A stretch of 64,000 nt of DNA, from the NCBI GenBank assembly GCA_943787725.1, contig CALSNM010000005.1, positions 1 to 64,000 of the forward strand. Reading direction: 5' to 3'. This DNA comes from an uncultured Flavobacteriales bacterium. GTDB taxonomy: Bacteria > Bacteroidota > Bacteroidia > Flavobacteriales_D > Parvicellaceae. Within the stretch, counting starts at the first letter, position 1; every line of letters begins with the position of its first letter. Under the pieces are notes generated by a model. That model saw nothing but the letters and a program-made list of their open reading frames with translations. It was not told where the DNA came from and did no database searches. A program made the translations under genes and the position numbers. This document shows positions 1 to 10,527 of this stretch, piece by piece.

Positions 1-213
1 GAAAACAAAGCTTTAGGAACTGCTCGTTATATTCATGGAGAATATGGCAAGGGACAATGGACGTTCTATGGAGGCCACGACCCTGAGGATTTTAGACATT
101 ATGTAAATGACCCCCCAACTGATTTAAATTTATTTCCAAACTCGGCTGGTTATAGGTTGATATTGAATAACATTCTTTTTCCCGCTGCAAAAAAGAAAAA
201 ACAAAAGACCTAG
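1..213 (+). CDS. C-terminal end of an unidentified Bacteroidota protein (possibly the family annotated as asparagine synthetase B)
   Basis: An open frame runs from the first base to a TAG at 211-213, giving 70 residues of a protein whose start lies outside the window. It contains GQWTFYGGHDPEDFRHY, then a DPPTDL segment, an NSAGYRLILNN segment, and a very basic tail after FPAAKKKK. From memory this resembles the C-terminus of a family of exported Bacteroidota proteins often labelled asparagine synthetase B, although no synthetase active site is visible in this fragment. The function is therefore not established here. The last 84 bases are overlapped on the other strand by the tail of the next membrane-protein frame, which probably reflects a frameshift in that gene rather than true overlap. 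Confidence 0.5.
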   Translation, partial: ENKALGTARYIHGEYGKGQWTFYGGHDPEDFRHYVNDPPTDLNLFPNSAGYRLILNNILFPAAKKKKQKT

Positions 214-1095
214 GCATTTTTCTTTCTTAGAAATTCGATTAAAATAATCATTGGAAATATCCCATGAGATAATCTTACCAAAAAACTCATGAAAGAAACC
301 CTCAAAGCTTTGACAAATAAATTGCGAATCAAAATGTATGTAAAAACGGGCTATTGATGTCATAAAGCCCCAAAATACTGCATAACTCAATAACGTTATA
401 AAAACAACTTTCAAGACTCTAGACAAAACCTGTTTTCTGTATAAAAAATTAAAAGGAATTAAAACAACTCCGGCAAATAAAAAATCCATCCAAGCGATAC
501 CGGTCAATGCAGTTCTCGCCATATCTTCTTGAATTCCAAAACCTATTATTAGCATATCAATAAAATTTCCAGGTTGCGTATAATATCCTACAGCAAATAA
601 TCCATGGTAAATAAATGTGATTGCTATTGCAACTTTTAAAACTATCAACGCCTTTTTCAATCCATAATCATTACAAAACCACAGAAATATGATTGGCGTT
701 ACAAATTGAGCTGAATGCTCTAATAATGTTCCGTATAAATAATGTTTATCTACAAAAAAACCATAAAAGGTTAATGCTAAACAGAACACTCCCAAATATA
801 TAATCCACTTCAAAACCTTACGCGAAGGAGAATAAAAAAAAGCCGCCACCCCAGAGAAAGCATAAATTACCCCAATAGCAATTGAAATATTGTCAATTAA
901 GTATTCATAGAAATGATCTCTGTAAATGTCTTGTAATGAACTACCTGTTAACCATTCTAGCACTTTTCCAAACCCATGTGGATTGAAAAAAAAATTACGA
1001 AAAGGACCTTCCCAATAAATATGCTCCCAAGCTCTTCCTATAAATAGCAGAAAGGTGGCAATTCTTAATAACCTAACATTAAAAGGGTTTTGCAT
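130..1095 (-). CDS. Multi-pass membrane protein of unknown function
   Basis: A 321-residue frame starting MQNPFNVRLLRIATFL at 1095. It has about seven or eight hydrophobic segments between residues 8 and 250, with short loops, so it is an inner-membrane protein. I do not recognise catalytic motifs. The frame after about residue 275 becomes unlike a membrane protein, rich in Lys and Ser, and runs into the neighbouring + strand gene. Near position 255 a one-base shift would instead give an ending FPMIILIEFLRKKNA followed by a stop near 211, which removes the overlap and looks more natural. I therefore think the true 3' end is near 211 and that the given end is an artefact. The gene is convergent with the partial gene at 1-213 and divergent from the phosphoesterase gene at 1161. 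Confidence 0.6.
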   Translation of the reverse strand: MQNPFNVRLLRIATFLLFIGRAWEHIYWEGPFRNFFFNPHGFGKVLEWLTGSSLQDIYRDHFYEYLIDNISIAIGVIYAFSGVAAFFYSPSRKVLKWIIYLGVFCLALTFYGFFVDKHYLYGTLLEHSAQFVTPIIFLWFCNDYGLKKALIVLKVAIAITFIYHGLFAVGYYTQPGNFIDMLIIGFGIQEDMARTALTGIAWMDFLFAGVVLIPFNFLYRKQVLSRVLKVVFITLLSYAVFWGFMTSIARFYIHFDSQFICQSFEGFFHEFFGKIISWDISNDYFNRISKKEKCLGLLFFLFCSGKKNVIQYQPITSRVWK

Positions 1096-1160
1096 ATCTT
1101 ATATAGATACCTTAATTTTACTAACTAATATTAAATAGTTCAAATCTATATTCCAATAAA

Positions 1161-3522
1161 ATGAAATTTTGGGTCAAACTAATTTGTTTTACAATTTCTG
1201 TGCTCCTTGTAGGAGATACTTTTGGTCTTACACGAAGATACAGATTATCTTTAAGGGATGACCCATCTTCCACTATAACAATTGGATGGGATCAAAATGG
1301 CGGAAATTCTCCAACCCTCTATTATGGAACAATTGATTACGGACAAAACTGGGCTTCATATCCTACTTTTCAGACGGAAGATAGACAAGTAAATTCAAAA
1401 GGGATGGACAATCGATTTGTTCGCTTGACAGGCTTAACTCCAAACACTATTTACTATTTTGTAATTAAAGATACTGATGGGACTAGTCCTCGTTTTTGGT
1501 TTAAAACTACTCCGATGGGAAATGCTTCTCCACTATCTGTTATTGCAGGAGGTGATAGTAGAGCATACCTAGATAATGGCCCAAGACAAAATGCAAATAA
1601 AATGGTTGCTAAGTTGCGTCCAGATTTCGTTCTTTTCGGAGGGGACTACACTTGGCTTGGATTAAATTTAGAGTGGAGTGAATGGATGGATGATTGGCAG
1701 ATGACAACTTCCCCAGATGGCAGAATGTATCCTGCCGTATGGGAAAGAGGAAATCATGAATCTAATAGTGGAACCGTATACGACTTATTTGATGTACCTA
1801 GTGCAGATGAATATTTTACAATTCCAGTTGGGGGAAACTTCCTTAATATATATACCCTAAATACTGAAATCTCTATAACAGGTAATCAATCCACCTGGTT
1901 AGAAGCTGATTTACAAGCAAATTCTGACAATTATGACTGGAATATTGCTCAATATCATAGATCAACAAGGCCTCACACCACTGCCAAGCCTAATGCAGAC
2001 ATACAATACAATTCATGGGCACACCTATTCCATGATTATAGAGTTCAATTAATTGTTGAAAGCGATGCCCATGATGTTAAAACTACGTGGCCCGTTAAAC
2101 CCTCCATGGGACCGAATTCTGATGATGGCTTTGAATTAGACACCTTATTCGGATCTGTTTATATTGGGGAAGGGTGTTGGGGAGCTCCATTACGGACAAA
2201 TGATTGGGACAGAAATTGGACTAGAAACAGTGGAAGTTTTAATAGCTTTCATTGGTTAAAAATTACAAAAGACACTATTGAAATTAGAACGGTTGCAACA
2301 GATAATGTAGCAACTGTAGGATCAGTTACGGATCTAGACCGATTTACACCTCCAACTGGAATTGATATTTGGAATCCATCCAATGGGAGTGTTGTTTACA
2401 TCACAAATCAGAAATACTTGGGAAGACCTGATATTTCTGTTACTTATCCATTTCATTTACAATATTTTAATCAGGCACAAGCAGTTACTGGTAACTGCTG
2501 ATGCAATGGATAATAATGGCGCTGTGCAAAATGTAAAGTTCTTTGTAAATGATGTTCAAATCGGTCAAGACAGCACTTTTCCTTATAATTTAAACTGGAC
2601 CATTCCTGGCAATGGAGAATATGTAATTACTGCTTGGGCAATTGATAATGAAGGTTGGCATAACATATCAGATGATGTAAAAATTTTTACGGGTGAAGTT
2701 GACATTACAGCGCAACTAGCAACTAACGATGATGATGTTGAGGAAACCAAAGATAATGGAGATATGGACTTAACCAGCTCTGATTTAGAACTCTGCATTG
2801 AGGAATGGGTTTGGCCAATCCCGAATGAAGAACAATGGGTTGCATTGAGGTATTCTAATCTGAATGTTCCACAAAGCGCATCAATCTCAAATGCCTACAT
2901 TCAATTTACTTCAAACGAAAATCAATCAGATCTAGCAGCTATTGCTGTTTACGGAGAAAATATTGACGACGCTTCGACTTTTACAGGATCCAATTATAAT
3001 GTTTCTTTTAGATCTCGAACAAGCGCAGCAGTTAACTGGAATCCTTCCGCATGGATCGCAGATGCTTCAGGAGCTGCTGAACAGACACCTGACATAACAT
3101 CAATCGTTCAGGAGATTGTAAATAGACCTGGCTGGCAATCCGGTAATGCAATGGCTTTTATTTTTGATGGTAGTGGAACCCGTTCTGCTTATTCCAGAGA
3201 TGATGACATCTCCAAATCAGCAACGTTACATATAACCTTCCAATATCATTCACCAAGCATGACTATTGAGAAATCACCATTTGAAAAAGATTTTACTATA
3301 TACCCAAATCCAGTTTCCGATATCCTTCATATTAATATTAAAACGGCAAAAGCGACAGATTTAGAGATTTACTCTATGAATGGCCAATTAATAAATCGAC
3401 AAAAGCTTACACAATCAGAAAACCAGATTAAAACAGATAGTTTAGGACTTAGTAAAGGTATTTACTTACTTCATCTATCTAGAAATAACAATCGATTCAT
3501 ACATAAAATAATAATTCAATAA
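1161..3522 (+). CDS. Secreted purple-acid-phosphatase-like metallophosphoesterase with T9SS sorting domain (one frameshift)
   Basis: Two overlapping frames, 1161-2501 and 2362-3522, read as one protein if one base is removed near 2490, giving the continuous stretch QAVTVTADAMDNN. A signal peptide covers residues 1-22. Residues about 24-117 resemble the fibronectin-like N-terminal domain of purple acid phosphatases. The metallophosphoesterase core follows with D132 (GGDSR), D162 (GGDYTW), N198-H199 (GNHE), H266 (QYHR) and H304 (SDAHD), that is, the usual metal ligands. Next come an Ig-like domain, a beta-rich domain with WVALRYSNLNVPQSA, and a C-terminal domain starting YPNPVSDILHI and ending LGLSKGIYLLHLSR, which is a type A T9SS signal. 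It should be exported across the outer membrane and hydrolyse phosphoesters outside the cell. Exact substrate is unknown. It is followed 1 bp later by a second phosphatase gene. Confidence 0.8.
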
Positions 3523-3523
3523 T

Positions 3524-5362
3524 ATGAAAAAAGCACTACTGATTCTTCTTATTATTTCTGGCATTCTAGCATCTTGTCAAAGGAAATAAGAGCAAGCATT
3601 GACCCTGCTACTCTACCCTTTTTATCATGGTGTGGCTTCAGGAGATCCACTTTCTGATAGAGTAATTCTTTGGACTAGGTTACAGACGATACATTAACTT
3701 AGATAGTGTTCAGTGGATTGGAGGATTGCAACCGATACCAGCATGAACAATATAGTTAATTCTGGAACAGGTTATGCAAAAGAAAGTGTAGATTGGACAT
3801 ATAAAGTTGACGCAACTGGACTTCAACCAGACACATGGTATTATTATGATTTTAATGGTTTAGGTAGATATTCTTTAAGAGGAAGAACTAAAACTGCTCC
3901 TGTTGGCGACATAGACAGTGTGCGGTTTGCCATCGTATCTTGTTCCAATTGGGAACATGGGTATTTCCATGCGTACAAACATTTAAAAGATAGAAATGAT
4001 TTTGATTGCGTTTTACATCTCGGTGATTATATCTACGAATATGAAACGGGTGGTTTTTCTGCCAACATTAAGCGATAGGAGTGAATGATCCAACTCATGA
4101 AATTATCAGCATTGGAAGATTATCGATTACGTTATTCCCACTACAGATTAGATTCGGACTTACGTGACTTGCACCAACAGTTTCCATTCATTAATATTTG
4201 GGATGATCATGAAACCGCTAATGACTCTTATATTGATGGCGCGGACAATCATGACCCAGCAACAGAAGGCGCTTGGGCAGATAGAAAAGCAGGAGCTACT
4301 CAAGCTTACCATGAATGGCTGCCTATTCGATCACCAAATCCTGCTAACACGCAGATTTATCGAAAATTTGCATGGGGAGAATTAATTGACTTACATATGT
4401 TAGATACTCGTTTAGAAGCCAGAGTAATTCAAGATGGTGGCGCGGCTAGCGACCCTAACAGACCTCTTTTGGGAGCAACTCAATTAAACTGGTTGACAAA
4501 CAATTTACAAACTTCAACTGCTAGATGGAATATTTTAGGACAACAAGTCATGATGGCTCCTTTAGCTGTTTTTGGACAAATTTTGAACAGCGATCAATGG
4601 GATGGGTATGCCTATGAAAGAGATCAGTTATATAATTTTATTACAACGAATAGTGTCGATAATTTAGTTGTTTTAACGGGTGACATTCATACTTCTTGGG
4701 TAAATGACATTCCATTAAACAACTACGATAATTCATCATGTACTGGGTCATTAGGAGTTGAATTTGTAGTAACAAGTGTCACTTCTACCAGTTTTAACCT
4801 CGGATTTGCTTCTTCCGTTATCGAACTTGCTAATGCACATGTACAATATGCCGATTTACAACAAAGAGGTTATATGATATTAGACGTTAACAAAACAAGA
4901 GTTCAAGGTGACTATTATTATATGAATGATGTTGAGAGCCCAACACCAGGAGAGTACTACGGGACATCTTACTTTGTTAATGACACTGAGAAATGTGCGA
5001 ATGAAGCAACTACTTTTTCAAGTAACCCTGGCCCTTTACCTGTTTATGCTCCTCAATATCCCAATAGACAATCCTGTTGGGCTTGAAGAAACTATTGACA
5101 ACCTTGTTGTTTTTGGCGCTTATCCAAACCCTATTATTGATGAAGTTACCGTGCAGTTCTACTTATTCCAAGCAGAAGAATGTAAAGGTGAAATTATACG
5201 ATATGGCTGGAAAATTAGTATTAAATGATATTGCCTACGACCTTAAATCCTGGTGTTAATTACATGAAGCTTAATCTACAATCAATAGAAGCTGGCCCCT
5301 ATAACTTAGTTTTAGAGACAACTTTCCACAGAGCGACAAAATCATTGATTAAAGTTGAGTAA
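3524..5362 (+). pseudogene. phoD: PhoD-like alkaline phosphatase with T9SS sorting domain, broken by several frameshifts
   Basis: The gene begins with ATG at 3524, encoding a short signal ending in LASC (lipobox-like), which is interrupted by a stop at about 3587. Further pieces continue in other frames: [18 protein letters not shown] (a PhoD N-terminal hallmark, about 3632-3685), a frame at 3713-4078 with LHLGDYIYEY, a frame at 4085-5086 with INIWDDHETAND and VLTGDIHTSW, and a tail with YPNPIIDEVTVQF and LYDMAGKLVL, ending SLIKVE at 5362. These are the metal-binding motifs of PhoD-type phosphatases followed by a T9SS type A domain. At least seven frame changes are needed to join them (about 3590, 3690, 3710, 4075, 4115, 5070, 5190 and 5245). 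The protein as written cannot be made. Because neighbouring genes share the problem I favour sequence errors, but true decay is possible. Confidence 0.7.
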
Positions 5363-5392
5363 TTAGGGAAAGGAATTATTTTATTTTTACTT

Positions 5393-6293
5393 ATGGCCGC
5401 TTTAATATTAAATGCACAAGTATCAAACCCTAAAATATTTGGACATAGAGGTTGCAGAGGTATTCTGCCTGAAAACTCTATTGCTGGTTTTCAAAAAGCT
5501 ATTGATCTAGGCGTAGATGGTATTGAGTTTGATGTGGTAGTCAACAAAGACAAACAGATTGTTATTTCACATGCACCCTTCATGGAAAAGAAGTATTGTT
5601 TATTGCCGGATGGGAGGAAAATTAAGCGGGAAAAACAATTTAATCTTTTTCAAATGACACAAACGGAAATAGAAAAATTTGATTGTGGCTCTAAATTTCA
5701 TCCAAATTTTCCGAAACAAAAGAAACTAAAAACACACAAACCTCTATTGCAAGAACTGTTTACTAAAGTAGACTTAAGTGAGGTTATGATTCTTCTTGAG
5801 ATAAAATCTGAAAAGAGACATTATGGGAAATATCAACCTCAACCAGATGAATATGTAGACATAATTCTTAAAGAGATTAGTAATTATGCACATAGAGATA
5901 ATATTATTTTCATGTCTTTTGACGCAAATATCATTAACGAGTTACACAATAGAGCTCCACAATATAAATTGTTTACCTAACTTATGCCCCATTTAAATCA
6001 TAAAGAGCAGCATTAAAGATTTAACTATCCAGCCTTATGCAATAGGTATGTACAATCCAACCATTTCTAAAAGAGAAATTATAAAAGCACATGAATTAGG
6101 CATCGCAGTTTTTGCCTGGACAGTTAACTCCCTAAAAGATTTTGAGCAACTAAAACGATACGGAATAGATGGAATTATTACTGATTATCCGGGAGCATTT
6201 ATCAAAAGAGAATCTACAACTGGTCATGTAAAAAAGATCAATGCCAGATACAAAGGAAATCCAAGAGCAACAAATAACTGCTATCCTATCTAA
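5393..6293 (+). CDS. Glycerophosphodiester phosphodiesterase (frameshifted)
   Basis: GDPD/UgpQ-type TIM-barrel enzyme that splits glycerophosphodiesters to glycerol 3-phosphate and an alcohol. The first frame (5393-5980) carries GHRGCRGILPENS (catalytic His-Arg), GIEFDVVV (metal Glu-Asp) and VISHAP (catalytic His), and later LLEIKSE. The second frame (6048-6293) carries GIAVFAWTVNS and GIDGIITDYPG, the classic C-terminal GDPD motifs. Two frame changes, near 5972 and 5999, restore a continuous protein through KLVYLTYAPFKSSSIKDLT. The start is uncertain: an export signal (GIILFLLMAALILNAQ) begins upstream of the first ATG, so the real start is probably lost to an error near 5365-5385. It follows the two other phosphoesterases in the same direction, suggesting a phosphate-scavenging group. 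The end converges with the rhomboid-like gene. Confidence 0.75.
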
Positions 6294-6975
6294 TTTGGAA
6301 TGTTTTATATAGTGTTTCCTAGTTTGCTGGGTTAATTTTTGACGAATATGCTGTCTAAACACCAACCCTAGTCCAACTCCAGTAGCACCGCATATAACAT
6401 GTGTAATATTTCCATAAAAAATATTTTGCGATAAACTAGACAATGAATTATAATACAAGGGCACAAAAACCATCAGAACAGGTAAAAATATCCAAACTAC
6501 CTAATTGAATTCCACGAAGAGTTATAAAATAATCTTCAAAAACACTTCGAGTTTTGACATACCTTCCTTCTGCCATAACCACGAACATAACTCCAGAGTA
6601 GGTCATTAATACAGGAGTATAACCATGGCCTATTAGTAACAGTATTCGATGAAAGAGAACATACATGAAAAATGAAGCCAAGGTTGTAATCAGAAAGCGA
6701 TACGAACCAAGCACTTTTTCTAAATATGTTCCTAACACCCACATTATAATAAGGTTAAATACTAAATGAATTATTGCCGAAACAGTATCAAAACCATGCT
6801 GAAAAGGAATTGTTAACCGGACAAAAATATTTACTACCGGGCCATCTCCTACTCCATAAAGAGCCTTCAATTCAGGAATAAAAATAGTAATTGAGGTAAT
6901 TATAACCATACAAGCTGCTAAAATGTACGAAACATAGGTTTTCAATCGAATATCACCTCTTATATCATCAAACAT
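6291..6975 (-). CDS. Rhomboid-like integral membrane protein (frameshifted)
   Basis: The frame from 6975 to 6448 encodes several transmembrane segments with HLVFNLIIMWVLGTYLE, matching the rhomboid pattern H-x3-N followed by W..G in TM2. A later segment has LMTYSGVMF at the place of the usual GxSG nucleophile motif, so Ser is kept but the first Gly is Thr. After a frame change near 6475 the protein continues in another frame with NITHVICGATGVGLGLVF, which fits the TM6 His motif. Together this suggests a rhomboid-family intramembrane protease, with a degenerate nucleophile motif that may or may not be active. The C-terminus is basic (QHIRQKLTQQTRKHYIKH). The exact 3' end is unclear because the frame runs on into the convergent phosphodiesterase gene; I place it near 6290. 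Its start touches the end of the helicase gene. Confidence 0.6.
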
Positions 6976-9900
6976 TATACAGTTACTATTTTTAAATCAT
7001 TAATATAAAGTAAATACTTTTCGATATGCGTATATCCCATTTCTTCTAACAGATTTCCATACTCCGTTATTTGTAAAGTATGCTTTGTTGAGGGTTTTCC
7101 TGTTTTATAATCAATAACAATTGCATGCAAACCTTTCGAAATAACTTTATCTGGAATATAAAAATGACCCGATTTCGAAATTATTTCTTGTTCATTGTAT
7201 ACCTCACTAGAGGAATTAAACCAGCTAGCTACCTGAGGAATATTAAATAACTTATTTATCAAAACAATAATTTCTGATTTGATAGAACTTGGCACTATGC
7301 CTTTTTTTTCTAACTGATTTGCCACTGCCTCAATATCATTTTTACTATTAACTTCAGAAAGAACAGCATGAATGGCAATTCCTTTTTCCCTTTCACTAAT
7401 TGTATTAAATTCTTCGATATGTGCATTTCTATCAAAGCTGAGGTTTAAGCTCTCTCTTTTTGAAATGACCTCCACCCCTTTTACAAAATCTTCCTGCTGT
7501 TTACGCTTCTTTTTATTTGGTTCCAATTCACCGGAAACAAACTCCTTTGTATCCTCATTAAAATCGGAGTGACTAGCAACCTGATTAATTATTTTAGAAG
7601 TCACACTACCTTTACTCCTTGGCTCTTCTAATAGAATATGTAATCTCTCAATCGCTCTGGTAAATGCAACATAATAAAGATTTAAGTTATCCAGAACAGC
7701 TTCCTCCTCTTCCTTCTCCGCTATTTTTTCCAAATTATAATTTTTCAAACTAGACTTCGTAAGAGGAGTTACGTACTTCGGTAAATTTAAATCATCTAAT
7801 TTCTCATGCTCAATCCACGTTAAATTTGACATCCCAGGGTTTGTGTTTTGCCATTTTGCGAAAGGAATTATAACCACTGGAAATTGGAGACCTTTAGATT
7901 TATGAATGGTCATTATTTGAATTGCATTATCTACACTCCCAAGATTAACGGAAATTGATTCTTTTTTACTTTCATAAAACTCAACAAATAATTGAACACT
8001 AGAAGTATTTCTTTTCAAATAATGATGTACAGTATTTAATAACTGATCCAAAAAAGGATCATATCGATTCATCTTAAAACTTTGAATCAAGTAGATAATT
8101 TTATCATATAAATTGAGAGACAAGTAATAAGTTTGCTTAAATATTGGATGCCGCTCTGACAAGTATTTTTTTAGGTCAATTCCCTTAGTGTAGTAATCGT
8201 TCTTCTTATCTGGGATTCTCCAGTTATCATATTCCTTTGTTAACGAAGGGTCCTCTTTTAGGTAATCTATGACACTTTATTGCTGCATGCTCGTTTTTAT
8301 CATCTCCAAAAGCCTGTAAAAATGAGACGAGAAAAGAAACATCTTTAGAACTTCCAAGAACAATGCTATCTGATGAAACAACGGGATAACCTTGTTCTTT
8401 TAAAAATGCAGCGATAGTCATTCCATCACTTTTACTTCTAACAAGAAGTGCAATATCTCCATCCGAAAAGCCATCAGATTTTGCTTGTTCGACGTATTGT
8501 AAAACATTTTGGCACACGATTTCTCTGACTTTCAATGTCTTTTCCAATTATTTTAGCATTAACAAAACCCGTTTGTTTTTTAATTACATTTTGTGATGAG
8601 TCCTTGTATATCTTTTGAATCTGTTCATTTTCACCAACCGCCAAAGCTTCAAACAGCCAGTTATTAAACTGAACAATAGCCGATGCTGATCGATAGTTAT
8701 TCTCTAAAACTTTTCTCGTTGCCGAATAATTAAAAACTGCATTAATTTCATCCAAATAAGTAAACTCTCCTTCAACCTTTGGCAGGTTAACAAACTGATG
8801 TACATCTCCGTTTCGCCATCTATAGATTGCTTGTTTCGCATCTCCTACAATCAAGTTTTTATTCCCTTCTGACAAAGACTCATAAACCAACGGAACTAAA
8901 TTGGTCCATTGCAGACTAGATGTATCCTGAAACTCATCTATCAAATAGTTTTTATATCGAGCTCCTATTTTTTCGTAAATAAAAGGAGCAGGTTCATTTA
9001 TTACAATTTTGCTAATAACCTCATTAAAATCGCTTATAAAAACAATATTATTCTCAGATTTAACTTTAAATAAAATCTGATGAATCGAATTCAATAATGA
9101 AAAGCCTACTAGTTGTTTATTGAATTCTTTTGCGAAGTTCAACTCCTCATTGATTTTGATCAATTTTTCCATTTCATCCTGTAAAGGTGAAATAATGGGG
9201 CTAACTAAACTTTCTGTTTTTGGAGTATACCAAGTTTCTTCGTGGTATTGTTTTATAGTGGGGTCTGTTAATATAAATTCATCTTTCGTCAAAAACTTAT
9301 TTATCAATGCGCCCCAACCACTGCTCATCTTGCCTTTAAAGAAATCAATTTCTAGGCCTTGACTTGATAATAATTCAACTATTTTAGAAATCGAAGTTCC
9401 TATTTCAAGGATTAACTTTTTCTCATTCGTCTTTTACTTTTTTTCCTAAATCAGAGAAAAAAGCTAAGGTCATGTTTTTCAAAACCTGCTAATGGAATTC
9501 TTGTTTTTTCATTTTTAAGAATACTTGTTAAACGCAACAATTGTTTCTCTATGTCACCTTTCCCGCTTTCTTCAATCAATTGTTCCGAAAATCGAATTAA
9601 ATACCTTGTAAGTTCCTCATCAGCTCCAATATTATTTAGCAAGAACGCCTATGCTTCTTTGTAAAAAAGTGTCTATATCTGTTTCTATTTCAAAACTTAA
9701 GCTTAAATCCAATTCCCTTGCAAACGAACGAATAATTCGATGAACAAATTTATCAATCGTTAAAATATTAAAGTCTCCGTATTGATGGATTATATTGTTA
9801 TATGCTTTATGGGATTTACTTTTTAATTCTGGCGTATTAATTCCAGTAGAAGCGACATAATCTTTCATTAAGTCTGTGTCTTCAGCTTTGGATAATGCAA

Positions 9901-10099
9901 GTAACGCTTCTAAAACACGTTCTTTCATTTCAGTAGCTGCTTTATTGGTAAAAGTAATTGCCAATATTTGCTTAAATTTATTTGGATTATCACTTTTCAG
10001 AACAATCGAAATATATTCTTTCACAAGTGTATAGGTTTTTCCAGAACCAGCAGAGGATTGATATATTTTGAAAGGTTTTTCTACGGGGGTATCGCACAT
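6975..10099 (-). CDS. AddA/RecB-like UvrD-family helicase-nuclease (four frameshifts)
   Basis: Five pieces in different frames make one protein of about 1,040 residues. The N-terminal piece (from 10099) has the Walker A SSAGSGKT at residues 15-22 and AITFTNKAATEMKER (motif Ia). The piece from about 9430 to 8540 has LIDEFQDTSSLQW (Walker B), VGDAKQAIYRWRNGD (motif III) and NYRSASAIV (motif IV). The piece from 8162 has IMTIHKSKGLQFPVVII (motif V) and YVAFTRAIERLHIL (motif VI). The end has VIDYKTGKPS with a following Gln-Tyr helix, the PD-(D/E)XK nuclease core. Such proteins unwind and trim double-strand breaks with an AddB partner, found nearby at 11112-13873 on the other strand. Frame changes lie near 9640, 9430, 8535 and 8270. 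All motifs survive, so the breaks look like sequence errors. Confidence 0.8.
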
Positions 10100-10275
10100 A
10101 CCTCTAAAGTTAATAAATTTTCTTTATTCTTTAAATAAAATCGCTTTTTGAAAGGTAAAACCACCCTACTTTTGTAATCAGTATTCTAATTCTATTTGAT
10201 TTACTCTCACATAGCTAAGCAGGAAGAAAGTTGTTCAGCGCTAAATACTGTTTTGCAAAAGGAACTAGAAAATAT

Positions 10276-10509
10276 TTAGATTACCTCTTTCTTCTTATTT
10301 TTGTATTCCTTCTCCTCTATAACTTCCCAAATACCTGCTTCACAACTCAACATTTCTCTAATCCTAAGCATCTCTGGATATTGCTTTGCAACAATCAAAT
10401 GTTTTACAAACTTGGCACCAAATAAAGAAAGTTCTTCGAACTCTTTTTCCGAAATAATCTTGAAATAGGTTTCTATATTTTTGTACTTTCGGTATTGAGG
10501 AAAATCCAT
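10276..10509 (-). CDS. Small conserved protein of unknown function (77 aa)
   Basis: A short frame starting MDFPQYRKYKNIETYFKI, followed by SEKEFEELSLFGAKF and a charged, Lys/Glu-rich C-terminus. The pattern FPQYRKY..YFKIIS..EFEE is one I associate with a small conserved cytoplasmic protein family in Flavobacteriales; no function is known to me. It has no signal peptide or membrane segment. It starts divergently from the TPR gene at 10528, only 18 bp apart, so the two share a very short promoter region. Confidence 0.6.
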   Translation of the reverse strand: MDFPQYRKYKNIETYFKIISEKEFEELSLFGAKFVKHLIVAKQYPEMLRIREMLSCEAGIWEVIEEKEYKNKKKEVI

Positions 10510-10527
10510 ATCTCAAAATTACACAAA

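Noticed and set aside
2583-2798. A 71-residue - strand frame within the phosphoesterase gene
   Set aside because: Serine-rich low-complexity reading opposite a recognisable Ig-like domain; a shadow frame.
6150-6290. The extension of the rhomboid-like frame across the phosphodiesterase end
   Set aside because: It lies over coding sequence of the other strand and loses membrane character; it looks like read-through after a frame change.
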